Shown in pieces: positions 32,835 through 42,465 of a stretch of DNA of 64,000 nucleotides. The translations under genes were made by a program, and so were the position numbers. The stretch is from Marinomonas phaeophyticola. Lineage in GTDB: Bacteria > Pseudomonadota > Gammaproteobacteria > Pseudomonadales > Marinomonadaceae. Position 1 is the first letter of the stretch. Every line of letters begins with the position of its first letter. The notes beneath the pieces were generated by a model. It was not told the DNA's origin and did not search any database. It saw nothing but the letters and a program-made list of their open reading frames with translations. The stretch spans positions 1 through 64,000 of the forward strand of contig NZ_JAPUBN010000020.1 in NCBI RefSeq assembly GCF_026966905.1, given 5' to 3'.

Positions 32835-34366
32835 TTATTCATTATTGAGCTGCTTAATCACTCTTTGCTTGAGCTGAGAACTAGAGATTCCCTTGGTTTC
32901 AGGTGCATAAATAACATGAACACCTATTGCGTTTAAGCGTGGTTCTAATGTATTCCAGCGGGGGAGTTATTCCAATTACCGCCACAAACAACCAGATCAA
33001 CTTCTAAGCTTTGAATCCATTCTATCGCGTTATCTGTGTCATCCATCCTCGCTGCTACAAGGACAGTTTGGTCGACAAAATCTAAGGACTCAATAAACTG
33101 ACGGCGTTCAGATTGTGTCAGAATAGGATGATAGCCCTTGGTTATTTTACTGAATTCATCGGGCGATATACCGACAGTAAGGTGGTCTCCCTGTTTTTTC
33201 GCATAATGCAAATAGTTCATATGACCGATATGAAATAAATCGAAATAGCCCAGAGCCAAAACCTTAGTTTTCTTTGATGTTAAGGGGGAATCGGTAAGTG
33301 TCGTGTGGTTAAGCTTGTTTTGAAAATGCGTTAATAACTTTCTTAAAAAAGTATCGTTTGGCTGTTTTTGAACTAGGGTTTCCAAAATTCGTAGGCATTT
33401 TTGTATGTTATTTTTGCCCCAATGTGCATATAAACGAGAGTAAGCATAACAGCGAGCTAGAGGAGAAAAGACCGGCATATTTTTGGCGCAAATAATAGTA
33501 TCAAACCAGGGATCTTCTTCTTTCCACTCTTCACCATAGAGTGACTCTAAGAAAGGCTTGGGTTCTTTTAAATAATAGATTGAGCCGCTGGGGGAGGGTC
33601 TCGTTTCCAACTGAATTGCTGGGAAGTAAGTAATTCGGTTCCATTCGAAGGGAACATTTTTCATCCATAAACCAGAAATCGCTTTGCCGCTTTTTTCTTC
33701 TGTGCCAAAACCACATAAATCGATAACAATACCAGAGGAATGCTGAAAGCAGCGCGGATTGATTAAATCATAGGATCTTGATACTTCTCGCCAACCGTTT
33801 TCTTTTATAAGTTCAATGGCTTTTGGCATTTGTAACCAGTCAATACCAATATCAATGTCTTTATCGTTGGGCAATAGCTTCTCTGTACGTTCGAGACCTA
33901 GTAAGGTTCCGGCTGTTGGAAAAGCATAGATTCCAGCTTTATAAAAAGCCGCTAATACTTGCCATAATAGGTGTAAGGCTGCACCAGAATCAAAGTGTGG
34001 ATTTATCTTATCCTTTTCTTTGAACTTTTGTTCATGAATAACATCGTGATTTTCGGAAGCCCATTTTGCCATCAATGCATTGTAGAAAAACTCAGCCGAT
34101 TTAATCAATTTACCTGTTTGTCGATAGTGCTGGGCGAGTACAAAATGGGAATCTGCAATGTGTGGGTAATGGGTAATGATGGACGTTAATTCATCTAAAT
34201 AACCATCACCTTCACCTTTTGTAATGGCAACTTGAGCCAAATATAAACGAATTAATATATGTTTAGGGTGTTGCTTAGTAAGAGATTGTAACAGCTCCTC
34301 CGCGGCATCAAGTTGCCCTTGCTCCATAAGCGATAAAGCGTATTGAAATTGTTTTGTAAATGGCAT
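32835..34366 (-). CDS. TPR-LicD-cytidylyltransferase fusion protein, 3' end frameshifted
   Basis: Multidomain protein of about 510 aa once a frame break is bridged. Residues 1-110 are TPR-like helices (MEQGQLDAAEELLQSLTKQH). About 130-300 is a LicD/fukutin-type domain with AGTLLGLERTEKLLPNDKDI, ending in the DIDIG acidic pair. The C-terminus is a TagD-like cytidylyltransferase with LGYFDLFHIGHMNYLHYAKK; its HxGH is near residue 380. The frame stops at 32945 after VVCGGNWNNSPAGIH, but the -1 frame from the G5 run at 32960-32964 carries on as RWNTLEPRLNAIGVHVIYAP and KGISSSQLKQRVIKQLNNE, the normal end of such enzymes. Likely role: activating and transferring a phospho-alcohol to a surface glycan. 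The start is uncertain; ATG 34366 fits the TPR, and the frame is open to 34459. Confidence 0.7.
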
Positions 34367-34566
34367 GTTTATGGAAATCTTTGATTTAAAAAGTGACTTA
34401 AACTCTAATCCCATTGAGATAGTAAAGTCTAGAATTAAACCAGATTTATTCTTTAGCAATAGTTCTTTTATATTAGATAATAAAACCGTTCTTTCAATTC
34501 TGTTATTCGCTTATTTAAAGAGAGGGCCGATTGGTTATTAAGTATTTAAGCGAGTTTGATATCAAT

Positions 34567-34600
34567 AAAAAAACCAGATTCTTTAAAAAGCAATCTGGTT
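34567..34600 (-). terminator. Orphan reverse-strand terminator
   Basis: AACCAGATT (34572-34580) and AATCTGGTT (34592-34600) form a 9-bp stem. A seven-base A-run lies on the left, so a factor-independent terminator would act only on the reverse strand. No reverse-strand gene is seen upstream of it (to its right), where the cobalamin operon runs rightward. Confidence 0.6.
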
Positions 34601-34834
34601 AAAAAGGAACCTTGGAAAAGAGGGGGAACGTTTCGCTAATTCAATAGGTGTTGCTAGAGGTTTTCATTGAACTGTCTTGTTGGCTTTTATCAAGTGAGTG
34701 AAGTAGATTAACTTTGTCTTGAATAATGTTATTCGGCAATTTACTTAAGCTCAGGTAAACTGTACCTCATGATGGTTTTGACTGTGTTATCCCAACGCAT
34801 CAAACAATGAAAACTGCAGTGTAAAAGGTTCATA
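34601..34834. other. Leader region of the cobalamin operon
   Basis: Region before the first cobalamin gene. TTGACT at 34778-34783 could be a -35, but no good -10 follows. A small inverted repeat AGGTA-N5-TACCT is at 34753-34767. I looked for the B12 box (GCCACTG-like) and the conserved core of a cobalamin riboswitch and did not find them. A reverse transcript could start here and end at the orphan terminator; no reverse open frame of useful length exists. Confidence 0.4.
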
Positions 34835-36613
34835 ATGGCTGTTTCTGAACGTAAAGAATTCCCTTTCTCCGCCGTTGCTGGGCAAGATCAATTTAAATTA
34901 GCATTGATTCTAGCCGCTATAAATCCATTAATCGGTGGTGTATTAGTCAGTGGTCCTAGAGGGTCCGCTAAATCTACTTTGGCAAGAGGCATTGCCGGTA
35001 TTTTACCTCAGGATGACAGTGGTGTTGATGCCGCGTTTACTACTTTACCTTTAGGTGCAAGTGAAGAGCGTTTGTTGGGGACGTTAGATCTACAACAGGT
35101 ACTTAATGATAAAAAAGTTGCGTTTCATCCTGGGTTATTAAGTAAGGCTCATGGTGGTGTCTTATATGTAGATGAAGTAAATTTATTGGCGGACAATCTA
35201 GTTGATCAGTTATTAGATGTAGCCGCGAGTGGCGTTAATCGCGTTGAAAGAGATGGTATTAGCCATGAGCATGACGCTCGCTTTTTGTTGGTGGGTACAA
35301 TGAACCCGGATGAAGGCGAGCTTAGGCCACAGCTGCAAGACCGATTTGGTTTAATGGTTCAGTTGACGAATCAATATACTCTTGATGAGCGTATGCAGAT
35401 CGTGCAATTAAGGGAAAAATTTGATAATGATGCCGTGGTATTTTGTGAGGCATTTCGTTTTAAACAGAAAAATTTAAGACAAAGTATTCAAGTTGCACGT
35501 ACTCAGCTTAAAAAAGTGACATGCAGTGATGCTATTCGTATGGAAATAGCTCAACGCTGTCATTTGGCTAGAGTAGATGGTGTACGTGCTGATATTGTCT
35601 GGGTTCGTGCGGCTATGGCTCACAGTGTGTGGCGTGGTTCGTCACAAGTGGGCCTTCAAGATGTAGACAAAGTAGAAGAGCTGGTATTGGCTCATAGGCG
35701 TCAAACGCCACCGTCTTCTGGTCAACCTCAACCCCCTTCAGAAAATCGTTCTCATAATCCTCCTCATAATGATTCAGCGGCTTCGAGTAGACGTCCAGCG
35801 GATTCTCATAAAGCAATGAATACTGCCCCAAAAGGCGAGTCTGATCAGGATCAAAAAGAAGGAGATTGGGGGTCAATGAACGTGCAGAGCTTTATAAGTG
35901 AGACATTAGTAAAGTGTTCAAGCAAAAATGAATTTGTGTCTTCAAAGAAGACGCTTAAGCCTCCGTTTTTTAATTTTAGCGATAAGCACTATGGAGGTAA
36001 AGAAAAAGGGCTATCAAGCGGAGGTCAAAGGCCTAACTTAATGCGTCAGGGGGATAGTGTTGATTGGTTTACGACTGTGATTAAAAGCCCTTATGAATGG
36101 CCTCCTAGGAAATTGCATTATCAATCTCGTAAATTAGGTCGAGCTATGTTGCATTTCATTTTATTGGATACTTCGGCATCGACGGTAGGACAGGCTTTTT
36201 TAAAACGTGGAAAAGAAGCGATTTTAGCGATTGCCGAACACGCGTATTTACGACGTGAAGAAATTGCTATTTTAGGATTTGGTAATAACCAAGTAGTGTC
36301 CCTGTTGCCAAAAATGAGAGCACCCAAAGAGCTTTCTGCTCAATTAAGCAAAATCCAAGCTGGTGGAGGAACTCCTTTAAAAATGGCACTAGTAAAAGCC
36401 AGTGAACAACTAATCCGATGGCAACGAAATCAACCGGAGCTACAAAGTCATGTGTATTTAGTGACAGACGGTAGAACGTCACTTGAGTCCATATCGACTC
36501 GTTTTCTTTCACCTTGCAGTGTCCTAGACACGGAAGTGATTCCTGTTAAACGTGGCCGCGCTGAGCAACTTGCTCATTGTCTTGGGGCCCAGTATTTTTT
36601 ATTAAAGGCTTAA
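34835..36613 (+). CDS. Fused ChlI/ChlD-like chelatase ATPase, probably for cobaltochelatase
   Basis: 592-aa protein joining an AAA+ ATPase and a von Willebrand A domain. Walker A is GPRGSAKST and Walker B is GGVLYVDEVNLL at about residues 40-120. A Pro/Ser/Asn-rich linker covers about 285-345. The MIDAS motif is LDTSAS near residue 440, with GGGTPLKMAL and LVTDGR following. It resembles the magnesium-chelatase-like proteins found near cobN in Pseudomonas, which are thought to power cobalt insertion. CobN itself is not in this window. It is three bases ahead of cobB, so in the same operon. Confidence 0.85.
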   Translation: MAVSERKEFPFSAVAGQDQFKLALILAAINPLIGGVLVSGPRGSAKSTLARGIAGILPQDDSGVDAAFTTLPLGASEERLLGTLDLQQVLNDKKVAFHPGLLSKAHGGVLYVDEVNLLADNLVDQLLDVAASGVNRVERDGISHEHDARFLLVGTMNPDEGELRPQLQDRFGLMVQLTNQYTLDERMQIVQLREKFDNDAVVFCEAFRFKQKNLRQSIQVARTQLKKVTCSDAIRMEIAQRCHLARVDGVRADIVWVRAAMAHSVWRGSSQVGLQDVDKVEELVLAHRRQTPPSSGQPQPPSENRSHNPPHNDSAASSRRPADSHKAMNTAPKGESDQDQKEGDWGSMNVQSFISETLVKCSSKNEFVSSKKTLKPPFFNFSDKHYGGKEKGLSSGGQRPNLMRQGDSVDWFTTVIKSPYEWPPRKLHYQSRKLGRAMLHFILLDTSASTVGQAFLKRGKEAILAIAEHAYLRREEIAILGFGNNQVVSLLPKMRAPKELSAQLSKIQAGGGTPLKMALVKASEQLIRWQRNQPELQSHVYLVTDGRTSLESISTRFLSPCSVLDTEVIPVKRGRAEQLAHCLGAQYFLLKA

Positions 36614-36616
36614 TTC

Positions 36617-37954
36617 ATGTCGGTTGCTGCTCCTATTTACTGTCCCGCTCTCTTTTTAACTGCGCCGGCCTCAAATCAAGGTAAAACAACGATTACAGCG
36701 GCACTCGCCCGCTACTTTTCTCAACGGGGAAAAATCGTTCGAGTATTTAAAACGGGCCCAGACTATCTTGATCCACAAATTCTCGCACAGGCATCCGGAC
36801 AGCCAGTTGAGCAATTGGATATGTGGATGGCTGGCGAAGAATATTGCCAAAATAGCTTATATGAAGCCGCTAAAAATGCGGATTTGATTTTAGTAGAAGG
36901 GGCCATGGGGATGTTTGATGGTGAGCCCTCAAGCGCCGATTTGGCGGCACGTTTTGGTATTCCATTAGTGATTGTAATGGATGTGAAAGGTATGGCTCAA
37001 ACAGCCGCCGCGATTGCTCATGGGCTCGCGACTTATCGTGATGATGTTACCGTAGCAGGCCTAATTGCGAATCGTTGTGGCAGTGAACGACATGCACAAT
37101 TAATACGGGATGCATTGCCTGAGAATTTGCCATTACTGGCCAGTTTAAAAAGAAATGAAGAGATAAGCTTGCCTGAGCGTCACCTAGGGTTAGTTCAAGC
37201 GGCTGAAGTAAAAGAGGAACTGGAAACGCGTTTTAATAAGGCGATTCAATGGCTACAAGACACGCAAGATACGGATTTATTAACTTTGCCAACGGCGATT
37301 GCGTTTTATCCTGTGATGCTTGAAACCGAAAAAACCGAGCCCTTATTAGCGGATAAAGTGATTGGTATTGCCAGAGATGCGGCGTTTAGTTTTATTTACG
37401 ATACAAACATCTTAGCTTTGGAGTCTCTGGGCGCTCGTTGTGTGTTTTTCTCACCGTTAAAAGATAAGCATTTACCAGAGGTCGATGCTTTATGGCTCCC
37501 GGGAGGTTATCCTGAATTGCATACGCGAGCTCTGTCTGAGAACCAATCTATGTTGATTGACATTCGAGTCTTCCATCAAGCAAATAAGCCTATTTTAGCT
37601 GAGTGTGGTGGTTTGCTTTATAGCTTGGAGAGTTTAACAGACTTAACGGGCCAAACCTTCCCTATGCTCGGTATTCTAGAGGGGCAAGGTGCGATGCGGG
37701 GGAAACGTGGTTGCCAAGGCATGCAAACAGCTTGTTTACCGCAAGGGGAGGTCAGGGCACACGCTCACCATCGTTCTCGAAGTGAAAATACTCCTGAGCC
37801 AATAGGCCACGGGCGACGTCAGCGGCATTCCGCACCAGGTGAACCTATTTTTCAACGTAAGGGGTTAACCGCCAGTTATCTGCATTTATATTTTCCTTCG
37901 AACCTTACTGCGATTGCGAAGATTTTTTCATCCGCCGCATCGATTGATCGTTAG
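36617..37954 (+). CDS. cobB: Cobyrinic acid a,c-diamide synthase
   Basis: 445-aa glutamine amidotransferase that amidates the a and c side chains of (hydrogeno)byrinic acid using ATP. The N-terminal P-loop is TAPASNQGKTTITAALA; VEGAMGMFDG is a family signature; the class I GATase domain has its Cys in LAECGGLLYSLESL and the C-terminal His-bearing segment TASYLHLYFPSN. Aerobic-pathway name CobB, equivalent to CbiA. Confidence 0.95.
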   Translation: MSVAAPIYCPALFLTAPASNQGKTTITAALARYFSQRGKIVRVFKTGPDYLDPQILAQASGQPVEQLDMWMAGEEYCQNSLYEAAKNADLILVEGAMGMFDGEPSSADLAARFGIPLVIVMDVKGMAQTAAAIAHGLATYRDDVTVAGLIANRCGSERHAQLIRDALPENLPLLASLKRNEEISLPERHLGLVQAAEVKEELETRFNKAIQWLQDTQDTDLLTLPTAIAFYPVMLETEKTEPLLADKVIGIARDAAFSFIYDTNILALESLGARCVFFSPLKDKHLPEVDALWLPGGYPELHTRALSENQSMLIDIRVFHQANKPILAECGGLLYSLESLTDLTGQTFPMLGILEGQGAMRGKRGCQGMQTACLPQGEVRAHAHHRSRSENTPEPIGHGRRQRHSAPGEPIFQRKGLTASYLHLYFPSNLTAIAKIFSSAASIDR

Positions 37955-37966
37955 GTGATTAATTAA

Positions 37967-39154
37967 ATGTGGCCTGAAAGCAGTGATACACCAGCCGCCT
38001 TACGTACTGGTTTAACCACGGGATGTTGTGCGACGGCGTGTTGTGTGGCGGCGGCTAATAAGTTATTTACGGGAAAATCATTAAAGAAAGTAGAAGTGCT
38101 ATTACCAAAAGGGTCAATTGTTCAATTGAATATTGATTCTATTATTGAGGGCGAGTTAGCCGCGAATACGGAGTCAGTTAGAGCTGCGACGATTAAAGAT
38201 GCGGGAGATGACCCTGATGCCACTCATGGAGCAACCGTCTTTGTTGAGCTGACTCTAATAGATACTCAAGGTGTCTATTTCTCTGCGGCAAAAGGCGTGG
38301 GTACAGTTACTCGTACAGGGTTGTTACTGGACGTGGGGGAGCCTGCAATTAACCCCGTTCCCAGAAAAATGATGACAGAGCATCTTGAGTCCCTCGCGAA
38401 GCAATACCGCTATCTCGGCGGTTTCTCTGTGGCGGTAGGTGTGGAGAATGGTGAAAGTATTGCTTTGAAAACCATGAACCCTCGTTTAGGTATCCTTGGG
38501 GGCTTATCCATTCTTGGTACAACCGGTATTGTGAGGCCGTTTTCTTGTGCTGCCTATATTGCGTCCATCCATCAAGGCATTGATGTGGCGAAAGCAAATG
38601 GCATAGTGCATATTGCGGCAACGACCGGAAATGCCAGTGAAGCGGCGATACAAGCTCATTACGAACTCCCTGATATGGCGCTTATTGAAATGGGAGACTT
38701 TGTCGGTGCTGTGTTGAAGCAAGTGAAAAAAGTAGAGAGCTTACAACCTCAGCTTAGTAAAATAAGTTTTTGTGGTGGTTTTGGCAAAATAACTAAATTG
38801 GCGGCAGGCAATATGGATCTAAATAGTCGAGCATCGAGTATTGATCTCAATACATTGGCTGATTTAGCGTCAACTTTGGGGGCTCCGACAGCGCTGTTAG
38901 AGAGAATGAGAGCAGCGAATACCTCCACGGAGGCCTTGTCTTTTTGCGTCGCAGACAATATCCCTCTCGGCGATGCTATTTGTGCTAATGCGGTGGACTT
39001 TGCTCGTCGTTGGATTCCATTACATATGGAGCTTGAAGTTTTTGCGATAGACAGAAAAGGCCAATTCGTTGGATATGCTCAGAGCCAAGCTTATGTAGGT
39101 CCTGAAAGAGCATGTATTTCTAAAGAGGGTAAAACAAACCATGATGAAAACTGA
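37967..39154 (+). CDS. cbiD: CbiD, cobalt-precorrin-5B C1-methyltransferase
   Basis: 395-aa CbiD-family enzyme methylating C1 of the contracted corrin ring. The N-terminal [55 protein letters not shown] and [17 protein letters not shown] are all diagnostic. CbiD belongs to the cobalt-early pathway, and some Pseudomonas-type aerobic producers use it in place of CobF. It overlaps the acetyltransferase gene by 14 bp. Confidence 0.95.
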   Translation: MWPESSDTPAALRTGLTTGCCATACCVAAANKLFTGKSLKKVEVLLPKGSIVQLNIDSIIEGELAANTESVRAATIKDAGDDPDATHGATVFVELTLIDTQGVYFSAAKGVGTVTRTGLLLDVGEPAINPVPRKMMTEHLESLAKQYRYLGGFSVAVGVENGESIALKTMNPRLGILGGLSILGTTGIVRPFSCAAYIASIHQGIDVAKANGIVHIAATTGNASEAAIQAHYELPDMALIEMGDFVGAVLKQVKKVESLQPQLSKISFCGGFGKITKLAAGNMDLNSRASSIDLNTLADLASTLGAPTALLERMRAANTSTEALSFCVADNIPLGDAICANAVDFARRWIPLHMELEVFAIDRKGQFVGYAQSQAYVGPERACISKEGKTNHDEN

Positions 39155-39698
39155 AAAAGAAAAAATGCTCGCAGGTGAAATGTATATGCCTTGGGATGCT
39201 GAATTAACCAAAGACAGGATTCAGGCTAAAGAACACTGCTTTCAACTTAACCAAACCTCTCCAACTCAAACAATTGCCCGCCAAGATATTATTAGAGCGC
39301 TTTTTTCCATGACTGATGAGGCTTGGATAGAGTCTCCTTTTCACTGTGATTATGGTTATAACATTCGCTTTGGCAAGGGGTTTTATATAAATCACGGCTG
39401 TACCTTATTAGATGCCGCATTGATCACATTTGGAGATAATTGTTTATTGGCTCCAGGCGTGGTGATCTCAACAGCTGGGCATCCTCTTGATGCGACTGAG
39501 CGGGCGTCTGGTTTAGAGTTTGCAAAAGCCATTACTATTGGTAATGACGTTTGGTTTGGAGCCAATGTAACGGTTTGCCCTGGAGTCACTATCGGCAATA
39601 ATGTGGTGATAGGTGCAGGTAGTGTCGTTACGAAAGACTTGCCATCGAACACTGTCTGTGTGGGGTCACCCGCTAAAGTTATACGGGAAATTGAATGA
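39141..39698 (+). CDS. Maltose/galactoside O-acetyltransferase-type protein inside the cobalamin operon
   Basis: 185-aa left-handed beta-helix acetyltransferase (Maa/LacA/NodL group). The N-terminal cap is [18 protein letters not shown]; hexapeptide repeats run from about residue 75 with [19 protein letters not shown], whose His is the catalytic base in relatives, and [19 protein letters not shown]. Relatives acetylate sugar hydroxyls with acetyl-CoA. It overlaps cbiD by 14 bp and cobK by 4 bp, so it is translated as part of the cobalamin operon. No known cobalamin step needs this enzyme, so its role here is open. Confidence 0.88.
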   Translation: MMKTEKEKMLAGEMYMPWDAELTKDRIQAKEHCFQLNQTSPTQTIARQDIIRALFSMTDEAWIESPFHCDYGYNIRFGKGFYINHGCTLLDAALITFGDNCLLAPGVVISTAGHPLDATERASGLEFAKAITIGNDVWFGANVTVCPGVTIGNNVVIGAGSVVTKDLPSNTVCVGSPAKVIREIE

Positions 39699-40474
39699 CA
39701 ATTTTATTATTAGGCGGTACTGCCGATGCTCGTTATGCCGCGGACGCTTTACATCAAGCCGGTCTGAAAATTATTTACAGTATTGCTGGGCTGGTTCGAG
39801 TCCCAAAAGTGGACTGCGCTCTATTAGTAGGTGGCTTTTCTAAGCGAGGAGGGTTATCCCATTACATTGAAAAAAATAATATTCGCGCGATTGTGGATAT
39901 CACCCACCCTTATGCACAAAATATGAGCAATAAAGCGGTGTTAGCCGCTAAAAAACAGAATATTCCCTATTGGCGTCTAGATAGGGCTGCTTGGACGCCT
40001 TTAACTGGGGATAAGTGGACCGAGTACGCGAGTGATATAGAGCTCTCCGATATTTTAAAAAATACTAACAGGCCACTTTTGAGTGCGGGTCAAGTGGACT
40101 CGGAGCGGCTTTGGTCTTGGGCTGATCAAGCAAATATAGAGCGTATTTTTTGGCGAACAGCCGTTGCTCCTAAATTTGATATTCCTGCGAATGTAACCTG
40201 GTTAAAAGCCATCGGTCCATTTAGTTATGAGCAAGAACGGTCTCTCATAGAACAGTATAATATTGATGCCATTATTACTAAAAATAGTGGTGGTGAATCC
40301 ACTTATGCCAAGTTGGTGGTCGCAAGAGATAAAGGGCTGCCGGTGTTTTTGCATCGCCGTCCTATTTTATTACCTGCAGAGCGTGAGTTTTATGATGTGG
40401 AAAGTTGTGTAAAAGCTTGCGTTGATGCCTTTGGTACGCCTAATAACTTTTTTGAGGGAGCAAGGTCTCAATGA
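39695..40474 (+). CDS. cobK: Precorrin-6A reductase
   Basis: 259-aa NADPH-dependent reductase of the corrin ring (CobK/CbiJ). The start ILLLGGTADARYAADALHQA is the nucleotide-binding motif; VDITHPYAQNMSNKAV and ITKNSGGESTYAKLVVARDK are diagnostic. It overlaps genes on both sides by 4 bp (ATGA), showing tight coupling. Confidence 0.94.
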   Translation: MTILLLGGTADARYAADALHQAGLKIIYSIAGLVRVPKVDCALLVGGFSKRGGLSHYIEKNNIRAIVDITHPYAQNMSNKAVLAAKKQNIPYWRLDRAAWTPLTGDKWTEYASDIELSDILKNTNRPLLSAGQVDSERLWSWADQANIERIFWRTAVAPKFDIPANVTWLKAIGPFSYEQERSLIEQYNIDAIITKNSGGESTYAKLVVARDKGLPVFLHRRPILLPAEREFYDVESCVKACVDAFGTPNNFFEGARSQ

Positions 40475-41073
40475 GTTTTTCCTATGAAATTAATCCTCAG
40501 GCTATTGAGAAAGAGAGTTTTCGTCAAATACGTGAGCTGACTAAATTGTCTGAATTCTCTCTTGATGAGCAGCAAGTAGTGATGCGTATCGTACACAGTA
40601 TGGGATTGCCCGACGTGTCAGAGGCCGTACGTTTTAGTCAAAATGCTTGTCAGTCCGGACGTATCGCATTAGCCAATAATTGCGCTATTTTATGTGATGT
40701 AGAAATGGTTAAGCAAGGTATTACCAAGCGTATGATAGAGAAAGAACCATTGTGCTTTCTAAATGATATACGTACCCCTATATTAGCAAAAACTCGTGGC
40801 GAGACACGCTCTATGGCGGCCTTGACTCTTTGGGAAGGGGCATTAGGTGGTAGTGTTGTTGTGATTGGGAATGCACCAACGGCGTTATTCAGATTATTAG
40901 AAATGATTCAGCAAGGTGCACCAAAGCCTGCTCTAATTATCGGGATGCCAGTTGGATTTGTTGGTGCAGCAGAATCTAAAGAGGCTTTATGGGAACGGCA
41001 TCGAGAACTGGATATCGAATGCATTACCTTATTGGGACGTTGGGGGGAGTGCCGTTACATCAGCCACTTGTAA
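40471..41073 (+). CDS. cobH: Precorrin-8X methylmutase
   Basis: 200-aa CobH/CbiC enzyme moving the C11 methyl group to C12. The catalytic histidine is in VMRIVHSMGLPDVSE; NAPTALFRLLEMIQ and GMPVGFVGAAESKEAL are family signatures. It overlaps cobK by 4 bp. Confidence 0.95.
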   Translation: MSFSYEINPQAIEKESFRQIRELTKLSEFSLDEQQVVMRIVHSMGLPDVSEAVRFSQNACQSGRIALANNCAILCDVEMVKQGITKRMIEKEPLCFLNDIRTPILAKTRGETRSMAALTLWEGALGGSVVVIGNAPTALFRLLEMIQQGAPKPALIIGMPVGFVGAAESKEALWERHRELDIECITLLGRWGECRYISHL

Positions 41074-41109
41074 TGCCTTATTACGTTGTAATATAGGGGA
41101 GTACTATTG

Positions 41110-42456
41110 ATGAATACATTTATTGTGAATGGTGATCTTGCTCGTCACAATTTGACGATTCATATTATTGGCCTAGGTGTTCAGCAAGAGGCGGTTCTAA
41201 ATTCGAAAGCGCAAATCGCGCTATTAGATGCTGATTGTATTATGGGTTCGGAACGGCAATTAGAAACCGTGGCTCGCTTTACCGCGGATGCCCAAGTAAC
41301 GATTCTACCAAGCTTAAAAAACTTACTTGAGGTAATGGATGATCTCGTAAAAGAGGGCGTGCAAAGCCTAGTTGTATTAGCTTCTGGAGACCCTTTGTTT
41401 TTTGGAATTGGGCGTTGGTTTCGTCAAAGGTTTCACTTATCTCAATTGCACTTCTATCCTGCTATCTCCAGTATACAAGCGACGTGTCATGCTTTGGGGT
41501 TATCACTCCAGGATGTGACAGTAGTTAGTTTACATGGTCGGCCGTTAACAAATTTAAGGCGTTATTTACAGCCAAATAGGACTCTAGTCATATTGACGGA
41601 TGGATTAAGTAATCCCCTTGCTATCGCTCAAGAGTGTCAACTTTCAGGTTTAGATTTATCCTTATTGACTGTGTGTGAAGATCTTGGTTATCTCTCTCAA
41701 CGGGTACGATCTTTTTCTGTTCAAGAGTTAATTGATTTACCGCCTAAGGAAGACACAGAATCTTTGTCGAAACAAGATAATGTGGATTTCTCAGCGTTAA
41801 ACATTGTGGTGTTAGAAACGTCTTCGCAAATTAGCTTCTATCCCTCTTCTATCGGAATTGAAGACCGCAAGTTTATAACCGATAAAGCCCAAGGGAAGGG
41901 CATGATTACTAAACGTGATGTGCGGGTGGCGATTTTGTCTTATTTGCAAACGGATGAGAATGATACTGTTTGGGATGTTGGCGCGGGGTGTGGTGGTGTT
42001 TCCGTTGAACTTAGTTATTGGAATGCCTCCGCTAAACTTTATTCCATTGAGCATCATCCTGAGCGACTAACGTGTTTGCATGCTAACAAAGAGCGCTTCG
42101 GTGTATCGAACATGACTGTTGTCCCTGCGAGTGCACCTGAAGGATTACACGAATTGCCCGATCCAAATAAGGTGTTTGTTGGTGGGAGTGATGGTCGTCT
42201 GGATGAGGTGCTGAATATTTCTTGGCAACGATTACCTTCGGATGGCATATTGGTCGCAACGGCGGTTACAGAAAACTCTAAGCGCATTTTATTGGACTTT
42301 GCGGAAAGAATACGTTCTTATCAAGGACATCATAATTTACCTCATGGGGAGACAATGTCTGTACAGTTCTCTATAGCGAAAGAAGAAGAGCTTTCTAATC
42401 AACGGGTTTATCGACCCTCTCTCCCTGTGACTCTTTTTAAGTTTAGTAAACGATAA
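41110..42456 (+). CDS. cobL: CobL, precorrin-6Y C5,15-methyltransferase (decarboxylating)
   Basis: 448-aa fusion of CbiE (N-terminal tetrapyrrole methylase, VLASGDPLFFGIGRW) and CbiT (C-terminal SAM methyltransferase, WDVGAGCGGVSVEL). It methylates C5 and C15 and removes the acetate side-chain carboxyl. I chose ATG 41110 with GGGGAG eight bases upstream over the TTG one codon earlier. Confidence 0.95.
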   Translation: MNTFIVNGDLARHNLTIHIIGLGVQQEAVLNSKAQIALLDADCIMGSERQLETVARFTADAQVTILPSLKNLLEVMDDLVKEGVQSLVVLASGDPLFFGIGRWFRQRFHLSQLHFYPAISSIQATCHALGLSLQDVTVVSLHGRPLTNLRRYLQPNRTLVILTDGLSNPLAIAQECQLSGLDLSLLTVCEDLGYLSQRVRSFSVQELIDLPPKEDTESLSKQDNVDFSALNIVVLETSSQISFYPSSIGIEDRKFITDKAQGKGMITKRDVRVAILSYLQTDENDTVWDVGAGCGGVSVELSYWNASAKLYSIEHHPERLTCLHANKERFGVSNMTVVPASAPEGLHELPDPNKVFVGGSDGRLDEVLNISWQRLPSDGILVATAVTENSKRILLDFAERIRSYQGHHNLPHGETMSVQFSIAKEEELSNQRVYRPSLPVTLFKFSKR

Positions 42457-42465
42457 GGAATCTTT

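Noticed and set aside
34460-34834. Cobalamin riboswitch ahead of the cobalamin operon
   Set aside because: I searched for the B12 box and the conserved core by eye and found no match; a covariance search would settle it.
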